The notes under the pieces were generated by a model, which saw nothing but the letters and a program-made list of their open reading frames with translations, was not told the DNA's origin and did no database searches. Positions 22,651 through 30,812 of a stretch of DNA of 46,164 bases are shown one piece after another (position 1 is the stretch's first letter; every line of letters begins with the position of its first letter). Origin of the DNA: Spirochaetota bacterium (GTDB taxonomy: Bacteria; Spirochaetota; Spirochaetia; Treponematales; Rectinemataceae); NCBI GenBank assembly GCA_029778945.1, contig JAKPBN010000439.1:1-46164 (forward strand), read 5' to 3'. Both the position numbers and the translations under genes were made by a program.

Positions 22651-25065
22651 ATGGTAGTTTCCATCATGATCCTCATGGGACTCCTCGGCTTGGGCTTCCT
22701 GGGCACCAAGGTCGCGACGGCCCTCCGGATCCCCCATAGCGTTCTTCTGGTCATAATCGGGGTTGCCGCGGGCTTTGTGCTGCGGATGCGCGCCGGGGCC
22801 TCCCTGGACGGCATCATCGGGCAATACCCGGATATCATCATGTATATCCTACTGCCCCCCCTGGTCTTCGAGTCGGCCTATAACTTCGATTTCTATGAAT
22901 TCAAGCGGGACCTTGTGCCTATCACGGCCCTGGCTGTCGTCTCCCTCCTCATCTCGACCATCCTCGTGGGCCTTGGGCTCTCGGCATTCCTTAAGCTGCC
23001 CCTCATACCCTGCCTCGTCTTTGGGGCCCTCATCTCGGCTACCGACCCGGTGGCCGTCGTGGCCCTCTTCAAGGAGATCGGTGCGCCAAAGAGGCTGACC
23101 GGCCTCGTCGAGGGGGAGAGCCTCCTCAATGACGGCACGGCTATAGTCATGTTCCGGGTAATGCTCGGCTTTGCCGCGGTGCCTCTGTTCAATGCCCAAG
23201 CCTTTGCCGCCGGCCTCGTCCAGTTCGTGGTCGTGGCCCTCGGAGGGGTCCTTGTGGGCCTCGTGGTAGCCTTGGTCATCAGCCTCATTCTCCGCCTGAC
23301 CTCGGCCTCGGCCTCGGCCCAGCTCGGCCTCACTGTAGTGGCCGCCTACATCAGCTTCCTTGTGGCGGACCACAATTTCCATGTCAGCGGCGTCATCTCC
23401 ACGATGACCGTGGGCCTCTTCCTGGGCACCCGGGCCCGCCTCGACCTGGGCAAGGAGGCCCTCCAGGGCATGGGCCATGTGTGGGAATTCATGGCCCTGA
23501 CTGCCAATATAGTTGTCTTCTTCGGCGTGGGCCTGACCATCGACATGGGCATCCTCTGGACGAGCCTCGCCTTCCTCCCGGCGACCCTCCTTATCATCTT
23601 TGTGGTCCGGGCCATCTCAGTCTATGCGGTTGTGCCCGTGGTCAACCTCTCCAAGGTGGCCAAGCCCATTTCCGGGGCCTACCAGGCCATCCTGGTCTGG
23701 GGGGGCTTGCGGGGGGGGCTTGCCATGGCCCTGGTCCTCACCCTGCCCAATGACTTTCCCTTCAAGCAGCTTTTCCTGGCCCTGGTGGCGGCGATAGTGC
23801 TTGCGACCCTCCTCGTCAATGCCCTGACGATCAAGCCGATCATGCACTGGCTCAAGGTCGACCGCCTCAACCCCGTGGACGAGGGCTTCTACCTCAAGAC
23901 CCTCGATATCCTGGGCCGCTCCGTGTTCGCCCCCCTGGTCCACGCCGCGAGAAACGGCTCCATATCCGCCTCCCTGGTGGAGGAAAAGCGCCTCCAGTAC
24001 GAGGAGACGATAGCGGCTAATGTCAAGGCCTTGGGGCACGAGGGGAAGGGCACAGAGGTGGTCGACCTCATGTTCGGCCTTTATTCTCTCCTTCTTTTCG
24101 AGAAGCGCTACTACGACGAGGCCCTGGAGAACGGCATCCTCTCCCGCCATGCCTACATGCGCCTGACCCGCTCGGTGATGGACCGCAAGATTCTCCTGGA
24201 GCAGGATGGCCGGGTCGGCCTCGAGGGCCATGACTTTGGCTTTTTTGGGAAGAAGGGCCTCAAGAAGAAGATCAAGATCCGGATCGCCAAGGTATTTGGC
24301 CCCTCGGTCACCAGCCTGACCCTGGGCCTTGAGATCCCCCTCCACCGCCTCTTTGGCATCCAGGAAGCCGAGGAGAAAAGCGAGCTGCCTGAGGCCAAGG
24401 CCCTGGCCCGCCGCTGGAGCGAGGTTATCCGGGAGCAGATCGCCGAGTTCTATGCCTATTACCCCAATTTCGGCATCGGGGTCCAGTCTGCCTTTATCGC
24501 GGACACGGTCAGGGCGGCCTCGACCCGGACCATAGACGAGCTCCAGGACGCGGCGATCATCTCCGGAGCCGTCTCCGCCCGGGCCAGGATTGATGTCGAG
24601 GAGACCCACGCCAAGGCCTCCGCCGAGGCTAGGACCCTCCTCAATCCGAGCGTGGAGTACCTGCTTGGCCGCATCCCCCTCTTCAAGGGCGTGCCCGAGG
24701 ATATCCTGGGCCGGATAGCCCGGGGAGCCAAGCGCCATGTTGTGGCCCAGGGCACGGTACTGGTGAGGGAAGGCGAGGAAGGCTCGTCCTTTTTCCTCGT
24801 CACGGCGGGCTATGTCGAGGTTGTGTCCGAGTCCCTTGCCCGCCAGGGACTGCGGCCCAAGCTGTTTATCGGGGACTGCTTCGGGGAGATGTCCCTGGTC
24901 TTTGACCGGCCCCGCAACGCGACCGTCGTGGCCGCCAGGCACTCGGAGCTCGTGGAGATAGACCAGAAGGCCTTCCGGGAGATGCTAAAGGACTTCCCTG
25001 AGGTGAGAGCAGAGGTCCAGAGGATAGCGGAGACCCGGCTTAGGGAGCTGAACGCCCGGGCCTAG
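22651..25065 (+). CDS. CPA1-type Na+/H+ antiporter with C-terminal cyclic-nucleotide-binding domain
   Basis: An 804-residue membrane protein. The first ~410 residues form a cation/proton antiporter domain of the NhaP/NHE type, with FGALISATDPVAVVALFKEIG near residue 125 and the ion-binding ND pair in EGESLLNDGTAIV near 154-166. A cytoplasmic region of ~250 residues follows. A cyclic-nucleotide-binding domain occupies about 670-790: LVREGEEGSSFFLVTAGYVEV and the cassette FGEMSLVFDRPRNATVV, with Glu and Arg ligands intact. The layout resembles plant SOS1 and animal sperm NHE in joining an exchanger to this sensor. GGAGG lies 5 nt before the ATG. The preceding gene is a cNMP-gated K+ channel. 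Confidence 0.92.
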   Translation: MVVSIMILMGLLGLGFLGTKVATALRIPHSVLLVIIGVAAGFVLRMRAGASLDGIIGQYPDIIMYILLPPLVFESAYNFDFYEFKRDLVPITALAVVSLLISTILVGLGLSAFLKLPLIPCLVFGALISATDPVAVVALFKEIGAPKRLTGLVEGESLLNDGTAIVMFRVMLGFAAVPLFNAQAFAAGLVQFVVVALGGVLVGLVVALVISLILRLTSASASAQLGLTVVAAYISFLVADHNFHVSGVISTMTVGLFLGTRARLDLGKEALQGMGHVWEFMALTANIVVFFGVGLTIDMGILWTSLAFLPATLLIIFVVRAISVYAVVPVVNLSKVAKPISGAYQAILVWGGLRGGLAMALVLTLPNDFPFKQLFLALVAAIVLATLLVNALTIKPIMHWLKVDRLNPVDEGFYLKTLDILGRSVFAPLVHAARNGSISASLVEEKRLQYEETIAANVKALGHEGKGTEVVDLMFGLYSLLLFEKRYYDEALENGILSRHAYMRLTRSVMDRKILLEQDGRVGLEGHDFGFFGKKGLKKKIKIRIAKVFGPSVTSLTLGLEIPLHRLFGIQEAEEKSELPEAKALARRWSEVIREQIAEFYAYYPNFGIGVQSAFIADTVRAASTRTIDELQDAAIISGAVSARARIDVEETHAKASAEARTLLNPSVEYLLGRIPLFKGVPEDILGRIARGAKRHVVAQGTVLVREGEEGSSFFLVTAGYVEVVSESLARQGLRPKLFIGDCFGEMSLVFDRPRNATVVAARHSELVEIDQKAFREMLKDFPEVRAEVQRIAETRLRELNARA

Positions 25066-25090
25066 CCGGGCTGTCTGGGAGGTGATGGCC

Positions 25091-26389
25091 GTGGAAGTGC
25101 TGGTGCTGGGCGCTGGGGGCTTTGACAACGAGGGCCTCCCCTTCAACTCCTTCCTCATCGATGGCCACCTCCTTGTGGACTGCCCCCCGGATATCCTTGT
25201 CTCCCTGGGGAGGGAAAAGATCCACCTCTCGGCCATCGACTCGGTTTTCGTCTCCCATACCCACGGAGACCACCTTTTTGGCCTGCCCTTCCTCCTCTTC
25301 CATTTTTGGAAGCGGGGCCTTGTCCCGCCCCGCCTCGTGGGACCGTTTGACCTCAAGGAAGCCCTCCTCGCCGTGGCGGCCTTGGCCATCGATCCCGGCC
25401 ATCCCTATATCCCCTGGATCAAGGCCAGCTGCCGCTTTGAGGTGGTGGGCGGCGGCAAGGCCCAGGCCCTCGCGGGCTCGGCCCCGGAATTCTACAGGAC
25501 CTGGCACTCGAAGGAGACCTGGGGCCTCGGCCTTAGGCGGGGCGGCCGCCTCCTTTTCCAATACATCCCGGATACCTACTGGGACCCTGGCCGCCTCGCC
25601 TACCTCGGCCTGGGCGCGGAGCTTCTCGTCTGCGACGTGAATGGCTCGGGAGGCGTGAAGAGCGTCCACATGTCCAGGGAGGACCTTGAGGACGCGTTAG
25701 CTGGCCTTTCTGCCCCAGAATCCCCTGGCCTGGCCCCCGTGGCCGCCTTGGGGACCCATCTTTCGGCCTGGCTCGAGGAGGGCAAGGGCAGGCTGGGCAC
25801 CGTCCATCCCGGGATGGTCCTCGGCCTGGGCAAGGACCGCAGGGATGCCCTCCTGGACGAGCTTGCGGCCTATGCGGAGGCCTATGCGGGCCGGGCAGAA
25901 GAGGGCCGAAACGCCGGAAAGATAAGCTCCTTCCTCAAGGCCCAGGCGATGGCCTTTAGCCGCTCCTGCCTTGAGGGCCATATCACAGGCTCGGCCTTTA
26001 TCGTCAATCCCGCCCGCAACCGCAGCCTTTTTGTGAGCCACAAGAAGCTCGGCCGCTGGCTCCAGCCCGGGGGGCATTGCGAGGAGGGGGAGACGGCCTT
26101 TGAGGCCGCCTGCCGGGAGGCCCGGGAGGAGACTGGCCTTGAGGTTTCTCCCCTCCTCGGGGCCAGGCTCTTTGACATCGATGTCCACCCCATACCGGCC
26201 AGGGAGGGCGTGCCCGCCCATCTCCACTACGACCTGCGCTATCTCTTCATGGCCGAGGAGGGCGGGGAAACGGCGAGCGAGGAGTCCCATGCGGTCTCCT
26301 GGCTCGGCTTTGACGAGGCCATGGCAAGAAACACCGAGGCAAGCATCCGCAGGCCCATGGAAAAGCTCAAGCTCAAGGACCTCCCATGA
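25091..26389 (+). CDS. Fusion of metallo-beta-lactamase fold and Nudix hydrolase
   Basis: A 432-residue two-domain protein. Residues 1 to about 240 form a metallo-beta-lactamase fold: VFVSHTHGDHLFGLP near residue 55 is the HxHxDH metal site, and TWHSKETWGLGL and LLVCDVN are further strands, as in RNase Z-like or phosphodiesterase-like members. Residues about 295-432 are a Nudix domain with a complete box (Gx5Ex7REUxEExGU) from GGHCEEG near residue 327 to REAREETGLE. Nudix proteins cleave nucleoside diphosphates linked to another group. GTG 25091 is preferred because GGAGG is 8 nt upstream; GTG 25082 and ATG 25085 are too near it. It overlaps the next gene by 4 nt (ATGA). Confidence 0.85.
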   Translation: MEVLVLGAGGFDNEGLPFNSFLIDGHLLVDCPPDILVSLGREKIHLSAIDSVFVSHTHGDHLFGLPFLLFHFWKRGLVPPRLVGPFDLKEALLAVAALAIDPGHPYIPWIKASCRFEVVGGGKAQALAGSAPEFYRTWHSKETWGLGLRRGGRLLFQYIPDTYWDPGRLAYLGLGAELLVCDVNGSGGVKSVHMSREDLEDALAGLSAPESPGLAPVAALGTHLSAWLEEGKGRLGTVHPGMVLGLGKDRRDALLDELAAYAEAYAGRAEEGRNAGKISSFLKAQAMAFSRSCLEGHITGSAFIVNPARNRSLFVSHKKLGRWLQPGGHCEEGETAFEAACREAREETGLEVSPLLGARLFDIDVHPIPAREGVPAHLHYDLRYLFMAEEGGETASEESHAVSWLGFDEAMARNTEASIRRPMEKLKLKDLP

Positions 26390-27771
26390 AGATCATTGTC
26401 GGCCACTCCAATATGGACCTGGACTGCGTGGGCTCCATAGTCCTCGCCCGCTACCTCTATCCCGACCACCAAGCCGTCCGCTCGGCCCTCGTCCATCCGG
26501 CGGCCCGCAAGCTCCTCAACCTCTATGAGGACAGGCTGGGCCTGGTCACGGCCTCAGAGCTCAAGGGCAAGGCCCTGGAGCGGATTGTCGTGGTGGACAC
26601 GAGATCCCTGGACAAGGTCACGGAGTACCTGGGCTCGGCCATCCTGGGAGAGGTCGAGATCGAGGTCTGGGACCACCATCCGGCCTCGGAGCGGGACATC
26701 CCCGGGGCCCATCTCCACGCCCGGGCCTTTGGGGCCAACACCACCCAGCTCGGGGTCGAGCTCATGGCCTTGGGCAGGTCCATCGCCGAGGAGGACGCCA
26801 CGATCGCCCTCACGGGGATCTACGCGGACACGGGCAACTTTACCCACTCCAATGTGGCCAGGGAGGACTTTGACGTCGCCGCCTGGCTCATCGCCCAAGG
26901 GGCCTCCCTGAAGCTCGTCAAGGAATTCCTTGTGCCCCTGCGGGAGCGGGAGCAGATGGTGCTCTTCCACGAGATCCTGGGCCGTCTGGAGACGCGGGCA
27001 ATCCATGGACAGAAAGTCCAGACCTGCTACCTCGAGCTCGAGGAGGACTCCCAGGGCCTGGGGGCCGTGGTGGAGCGGGTCTTTGAGGTGGAGAACTGCG
27101 AGCTCCTCTTTGGGCTCTTCTTCTTTGCCCCCAAGCGAAAGATGCTCATAATTGGAAGGAATTCAATCCCCGGGGTCAGGCTGGACGCGATCCTGGCGGC
27201 CTTTGGGGGCGGGGGCCATGCCCAGGCGGCCGCGGTCACGGTCAAGACCGAGTCGGGCCGGGACCTGGCGGAGCGGCTCATGGCCTACCTTGAGGAGACC
27301 CTCGTGCCTGCGGCCAAGGCCTCGGACATCATGAGCCCCAAGGTGGCCACAGTCGACCCGGGCATGAGCCTCCTCGATGCCTCCCGCTTTCTCGAGGAGG
27401 TCGGCCATACGGGTGCTCCTGTCATGGACGCCTCCGGCGGCCTCGTGGGCATCCTCACCCTAAGGGATATCCAGAAGGGGCGCAAGGCCGGGCAGATGCA
27501 TGTGCCGGTGCGCAATTTCATGGCCAAGAGCCTCGTCACCGCGGGACCGGAGATGACGGTCCGCGAGATCGACGAGCTCTTCTATGAGAAAAACATCGGC
27601 CACCTGCCTATTGTCCAGGCCGGGTCCCTTCTCGGGATCGTCACCCGCACGGACATCCTGGACTACAAGCGCAGCGACCGGGAGAGGATGGACGGGATCC
27701 TCAAGGCCTTGGGGGTGAGCCCAGGACCCGGAGGCCGGGCCGAGGATGTCCTGGCCCAGGCCTGCGAGTAG
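26386..27771 (+). CDS. DHH phosphoesterase with tandem CBS domains
   Basis: A 461-residue cytoplasmic protein. The N-terminal DHH domain has GHSNMDLDCVGS near residue 6, a WDHHP motif near 94 and a DTGNFTHSNV metal segment. The DHHA1 domain ends with GGGGHAQAAAV near 272. Two CBS domains follow (about 313-372 and 378-435), which usually bind adenine nucleotides: SDIMSPKVATVDPGMSLLDA and VRNFMAKSLVTAGPEMTV. In many bacteria this arrangement is followed by a poly(A) polymerase/CCA-type domain; that part is absent here, and a separate cca is at 3172. Likely activity is a phosphodiesterase on short oligonucleotides or cyclic dinucleotides; the substrate is inferred. Its start overlaps the preceding gene by 4 nt. 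Confidence 0.86.
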   Translation: MKIIVGHSNMDLDCVGSIVLARYLYPDHQAVRSALVHPAARKLLNLYEDRLGLVTASELKGKALERIVVVDTRSLDKVTEYLGSAILGEVEIEVWDHHPASERDIPGAHLHARAFGANTTQLGVELMALGRSIAEEDATIALTGIYADTGNFTHSNVAREDFDVAAWLIAQGASLKLVKEFLVPLREREQMVLFHEILGRLETRAIHGQKVQTCYLELEEDSQGLGAVVERVFEVENCELLFGLFFFAPKRKMLIIGRNSIPGVRLDAILAAFGGGGHAQAAAVTVKTESGRDLAERLMAYLEETLVPAAKASDIMSPKVATVDPGMSLLDASRFLEEVGHTGAPVMDASGGLVGILTLRDIQKGRKAGQMHVPVRNFMAKSLVTAGPEMTVREIDELFYEKNIGHLPIVQAGSLLGIVTRTDILDYKRSDRERMDGILKALGVSPGPGGRAEDVLAQACE

Positions 27772-27773
27772 CC

Positions 27774-29138
27774 CTAAAGCCTCAGCACCCCAAAGCCATT
27801 GAGCAGGATCGCGAGGACGAGGACGGGGGTCACAAAGCGCAGGAAGGCCGAGAGGACGGCCGTGTGCCAGGGGCGCTTCCCGTAGCCCTTGCCCAGCTCG
27901 GCCTCAAAGTCCTTGCGCGCCAGGAGCCAGCCCGCCACCAGGGCGATGGCAATTCCTCCCAGGGGCAAAAGCACGTTCGAAGAGGCAAAGTCAAAGAGGT
28001 CAAAGAAATTCTTGCCGAGCACCTTGACGTCCCCCAGGACCCTGCCCTGGGAGAGGGTCGCCAGGATCCCGAGGGCGTACATCGCGCCGCCGGTGAGGCA
28101 GGCCGCCACCGGGCGGCGCATCTTGCCCTTTTCCACGAGCCAGGCCACGGGCACCTCGAGGAGGCTCACCATGGCCCCGATGGTGGCCACCGCGGCCAGG
28201 ATAAAGAAGAGAGTCGTAAAGACCGGGCCCCCGGCCATCTTGGAGAAGATGAGGGGGATGGTGTTGAAGAGAAGGCCCGGACCGCCCGCGGGCTGGCCGC
28301 CAAAGGCAAAGACCGCCGGAAAGATCGCGAGGCCGGCGAGAAGGGAGACCAGGGTGTCCGCCAGGGCTACCCGGGCCGCCGTGGGGGCAATCCTCGCGGT
28401 GTCCGGGAGATAGGAGCCGTAGGTGGTCATCGTGCCCATGCCCAGGGAGAGCTTGAAGAAGGAGAGGCCCAGGGCGGCCAGGAGGACCGAGGCTGAGATC
28501 TTGCCAAAGTCGGGCCTAAAGAGGAAGTCCACCCCCGCAAAGGCCCCGGGCAGGGTGAGGGCCCTGATGTCGCAGACCACGAGAAGGACGAGGAGGATGG
28601 GCATGAGGGTCTTGGTGGCCCTCTCGATTCCCCGGGATACCCCAAAGGCGATGATGCCCGAGGCCAGGACGAGGACCCCCGCCTGCCAGGCCAGGGGCTC
28701 CCAGGTGCCGCCAGCGAGGGCGCTAAAGGTATCCGGACCCAGGCCCGGCCCGCCCAGGGCCGCTGCTCCGGCCTTGAATACATAGGCAAAGACCCAGCCG
28801 GCCACATCGGTGTAGAAGGCCATGATGAGGAGGGCCGAGATCATCCCCGCCCAGCCTATCAGGGCCCAGGTTTTCTGGCCCTTGACGACGGTCCCGTAGG
28901 CGTGGACTGCGTTGAGCCTGGTCCTCCGGCCTATGAGGAGCTCCGCGGCGAGGACAGGCAGGCCCACGAGGGCGACGGATAGGAGGTAGGTGAGCACAAA
29001 GGCCGCCCCCCCGTTGGATCCCGTGAGATAGGGGAATTTCCAGATATTGCCCAGGCCCACGGCCGAGCCGAGGGTGGCGGCAAAGGCCCCGAGGCCCGAG
29101 CTAAAATGATCCCTTTTCATGGCGGAAGGCTTAGGCAT
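27774..29138 (-). CDS. Sodium-dependent neurotransmitter-symporter family transporter
   Basis: A 454-residue inner-membrane secondary transporter of the NSS/SLC6 family (LeuT, TnaT), which imports amino acids or related solutes with Na+. The start HFSSGLGAFAATLGSAVGLGNIWKFPYL is the signature unwound helix 1 holding substrate and Na+ (GSAVGLGNIWKFPY). About 11 hydrophobic segments follow, as expected for bacterial members. The start is ATG 29138, with GGAG 5 nt upstream; the frame is open to 29330 but that part is leader. The substrate cannot be predicted. Its stop is 2 nt from the convergent DHH gene. The leader contains a perfect inverted repeat. Confidence 0.92.
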   Translation of the reverse strand: MPKPSAMKRDHFSSGLGAFAATLGSAVGLGNIWKFPYLTGSNGGAAFVLTYLLSVALVGLPVLAAELLIGRRTRLNAVHAYGTVVKGQKTWALIGWAGMISALLIMAFYTDVAGWVFAYVFKAGAAALGGPGLGPDTFSALAGGTWEPLAWQAGVLVLASGIIAFGVSRGIERATKTLMPILLVLLVVCDIRALTLPGAFAGVDFLFRPDFGKISASVLLAALGLSFFKLSLGMGTMTTYGSYLPDTARIAPTAARVALADTLVSLLAGLAIFPAVFAFGGQPAGGPGLLFNTIPLIFSKMAGGPVFTTLFFILAAVATIGAMVSLLEVPVAWLVEKGKMRRPVAACLTGGAMYALGILATLSQGRVLGDVKVLGKNFFDLFDFASSNVLLPLGGIAIALVAGWLLARKDFEAELGKGYGKRPWHTAVLSAFLRFVTPVLVLAILLNGFGVLRL

Positions 29139-29164
29139 ATTCGCTCCTTTTTGCCCGGTTACTA

Positions 29165-29189
29165 TGCCCAAGAGCAGGGTCCTTGGGCA
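29165..29189. repeat. Inverted repeat in the transporter leader
   Basis: TGCCCAAG (29165-29172) and CTTGGGCA (29182-29189) form a perfect 8-bp repeat with a 9-nt centre, about 27 bp upstream of the transporter start. Related GCCCAAG and TTGCCCG pieces recur at 29218-29237. It could be an operator or an mRNA hairpin. Confidence 0.45.
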
Positions 29190-29316
29190 AGCGCCCACCC
29201 CCTCCCAGCAGGGAAATTCTTGGGCTATCGGGCAAATTTCTCCCAGTACCCAGCTAGCCTTGAGGGGGGCCTTCAGGACATAATCTTCCTGCAATCCCAG
29301 CCCCAGGAGCCATGAA

Positions 29317-30429
29317 ATGTCCCAAGCCAAGGTCTATTGGATCGATCTCCGCACCACCCCCAAGCTGTCCATCCTCCAGAAGCTGGAAAAGCTCCTAAAG
29401 GCCGCAGGTTTCTCCAGCCTCGAGCTCAAGGACCGCTATACCGCCCTCAAGATCCACTTTGGCGAACCGGGCAACATGTCCTATATCAGGCCACCCTATG
29501 TGGGGGTGGTCGCGGGCCTCGTCAAGCAGCTCGGGGGCAAGCCCTTTCTCACCGACGCCAACACCATGTATTCGGGCCGCCGCCACAACGCCTACGACCA
29601 CCTTCGGGCGGGTTTTGAGAACGGCTTTTCCCGGGACGCCACGGGCTGCGACCTCGTGATCGCCGATGGTCTTAAAGGCAACGACCAGGTCGCCTTGCCT
29701 GTCTCCGGCGGCAGGGAATGCGCCTCGGCCCTCATAGCCTCGGCTATCGCCGAAGCCGACGCGGTCATCTCCCTCAACCACTTCAAGGGCCATGAGCTGA
29801 CTGGCTTTGGGGGAGCCCTCAAGAATTTGGGCATGGGCTGCGCGAGCCGGGGCGGCAAGACTTTCCTCCACGAGGTGTCCCACCCAGTGATCCATACCCG
29901 GGCCTGCACGGGCTGCGGCTCCTGCGTCAAAGCCTGCGCCTCCAAGGCCATCACCCTCGACCAGGCCAAGAAGGCCGTGATCGACCACAAGCTCTGTGTG
30001 GGTTGCTGTCAGTGCGTGGCCGTCTGCCAGTTCAACGCCGCCCGGGCCTCCGAGGGCTCGGCCTCCAAGGTCTGCTCCGAGCGCATCGCCGAGTACACCC
30101 AGGCTATCCTCGCGGGCAAGCCCCACTTCCATGTCAGCTTTGTGATGAATGTGTCCCCCAACTGCGACTGCTGGGGCAACAACGACGCCCCCATCGTGGC
30201 GGACATCGGCATCTTTGCTTCCGCCGACCCCGTGGCCCTCGACCAGGCCTGCGTGGACGCGGTGAACGCCGCCCCGCCCATCAACGGCACCGTCCTCACG
30301 GACCGCAAGTACTCCGGGACCGGGGAAAAATTCGGCCATGTCCACCCGGACACGGACTGGGTCTTTGGCCTCGAGAGGGCCCAGGAGCTGGGCATCGGCT
30401 CCAGGGATTACGAGCTCATCAAGGTTTGA
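29317..30429 (+). CDS. DUF362 protein with two 4Fe-4S clusters
   Basis: A 370-residue cytoplasmic protein of the DUF362 family with a ferredoxin insert. The N-terminal part has LKIHFGEPGNMSYIRP and FLTDANTMYSGRRH, typical of DUF362. Two 4Fe-4S motifs lie near residues 199 and 226: CTGCGSCVKAC and CVGCCQCVAVC. The family block DCWGNNDAPIVADIGIFASA follows. These proteins are thought to act as electron carriers or redox enzymes of unknown reaction, common in anaerobes. CAGGAG lies 7 nt before the ATG. It is divergent from the NSS transporter and ends at a hairpin terminator. The ferredoxin clusters fit an anaerobic lifestyle. Confidence 0.9.
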   Translation: MSQAKVYWIDLRTTPKLSILQKLEKLLKAAGFSSLELKDRYTALKIHFGEPGNMSYIRPPYVGVVAGLVKQLGGKPFLTDANTMYSGRRHNAYDHLRAGFENGFSRDATGCDLVIADGLKGNDQVALPVSGGRECASALIASAIAEADAVISLNHFKGHELTGFGGALKNLGMGCASRGGKTFLHEVSHPVIHTRACTGCGSCVKACASKAITLDQAKKAVIDHKLCVGCCQCVAVCQFNAARASEGSASKVCSERIAEYTQAILAGKPHFHVSFVMNVSPNCDCWGNNDAPIVADIGIFASADPVALDQACVDAVNAAPPINGTVLTDRKYSGTGEKFGHVHPDTDWVFGLERAQELGIGSRDYELIKV

Positions 30430-30470
30430 CCCCGGCCCGGGGCCAGCCAGGCTTCCGCCCCTGAAAAGCA

Positions 30471-30494
30471 AGGGCCGCCCTATTAGGCGGCCCT
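30471..30494. terminator. Hairpin between convergent genes
   Basis: AGGGCCGCC (30471-30479) pairs perfectly with GGCGGCCCT (30486-30494). The plus side lacks a T run; the minus side is followed by TGCTTTTC. It probably works in both directions, weakly Rho-independent. Confidence 0.65.
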
Positions 30495-30502
30495 CTGCAT
30501 TT

Positions 30503-30793
30503 CTAGCGCTCCAGCCAGATCCACTCCACGACCTTGACGCGGTTCTTGCGCTTGAGCTGGGTCTTCTGGATATGGGTCCTTATATACTGCTCGAGATAGG
30601 GGTGGGGCTTGTCGAGCTTGTCCATGGAGGCAAAGGCTATGCCCTTGGAGTCCTCGGCCACCTCGGTATCACTGGAGTCCTGGGCCTTCCAGGAGAAGAA
30701 AAAAGAGTCGGTCCGCTTTTCGATCGTGATGAGGGCTATCCCCTCGGGCTCGTAGCGGTCTCCGGTTATGGCAAGAATGGCCTTGGCCTTCAT
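30503..30793 (-). CDS. Small protein of unknown function
   Basis: A 96-residue soluble protein not recognised. It has mixed beta and helix character: the start AKAILAITGDRYEPEGIALITIEKR suggests two strands. The C-terminus is strongly basic (THIQKTQLKRKNRVKVVEW). There are no signal peptide, cysteine or known motifs. GGAGG lies 6 nt before the ATG, so it is a real gene. A TAGTAT -10-like box overlaps the stop codon of the upstream sfsA-like gene, and the two may also be co-transcribed. Confidence 0.75.
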   Translation of the reverse strand: MKAKAILAITGDRYEPEGIALITIEKRTDSFFFSWKAQDSSDTEVAEDSKGIAFASMDKLDKPHPYLEQYIRTHIQKTQLKRKNRVKVVEWIWLER

Positions 30794-30812
30794 GGCTTTC
30801 CTCCTGGCTCGA

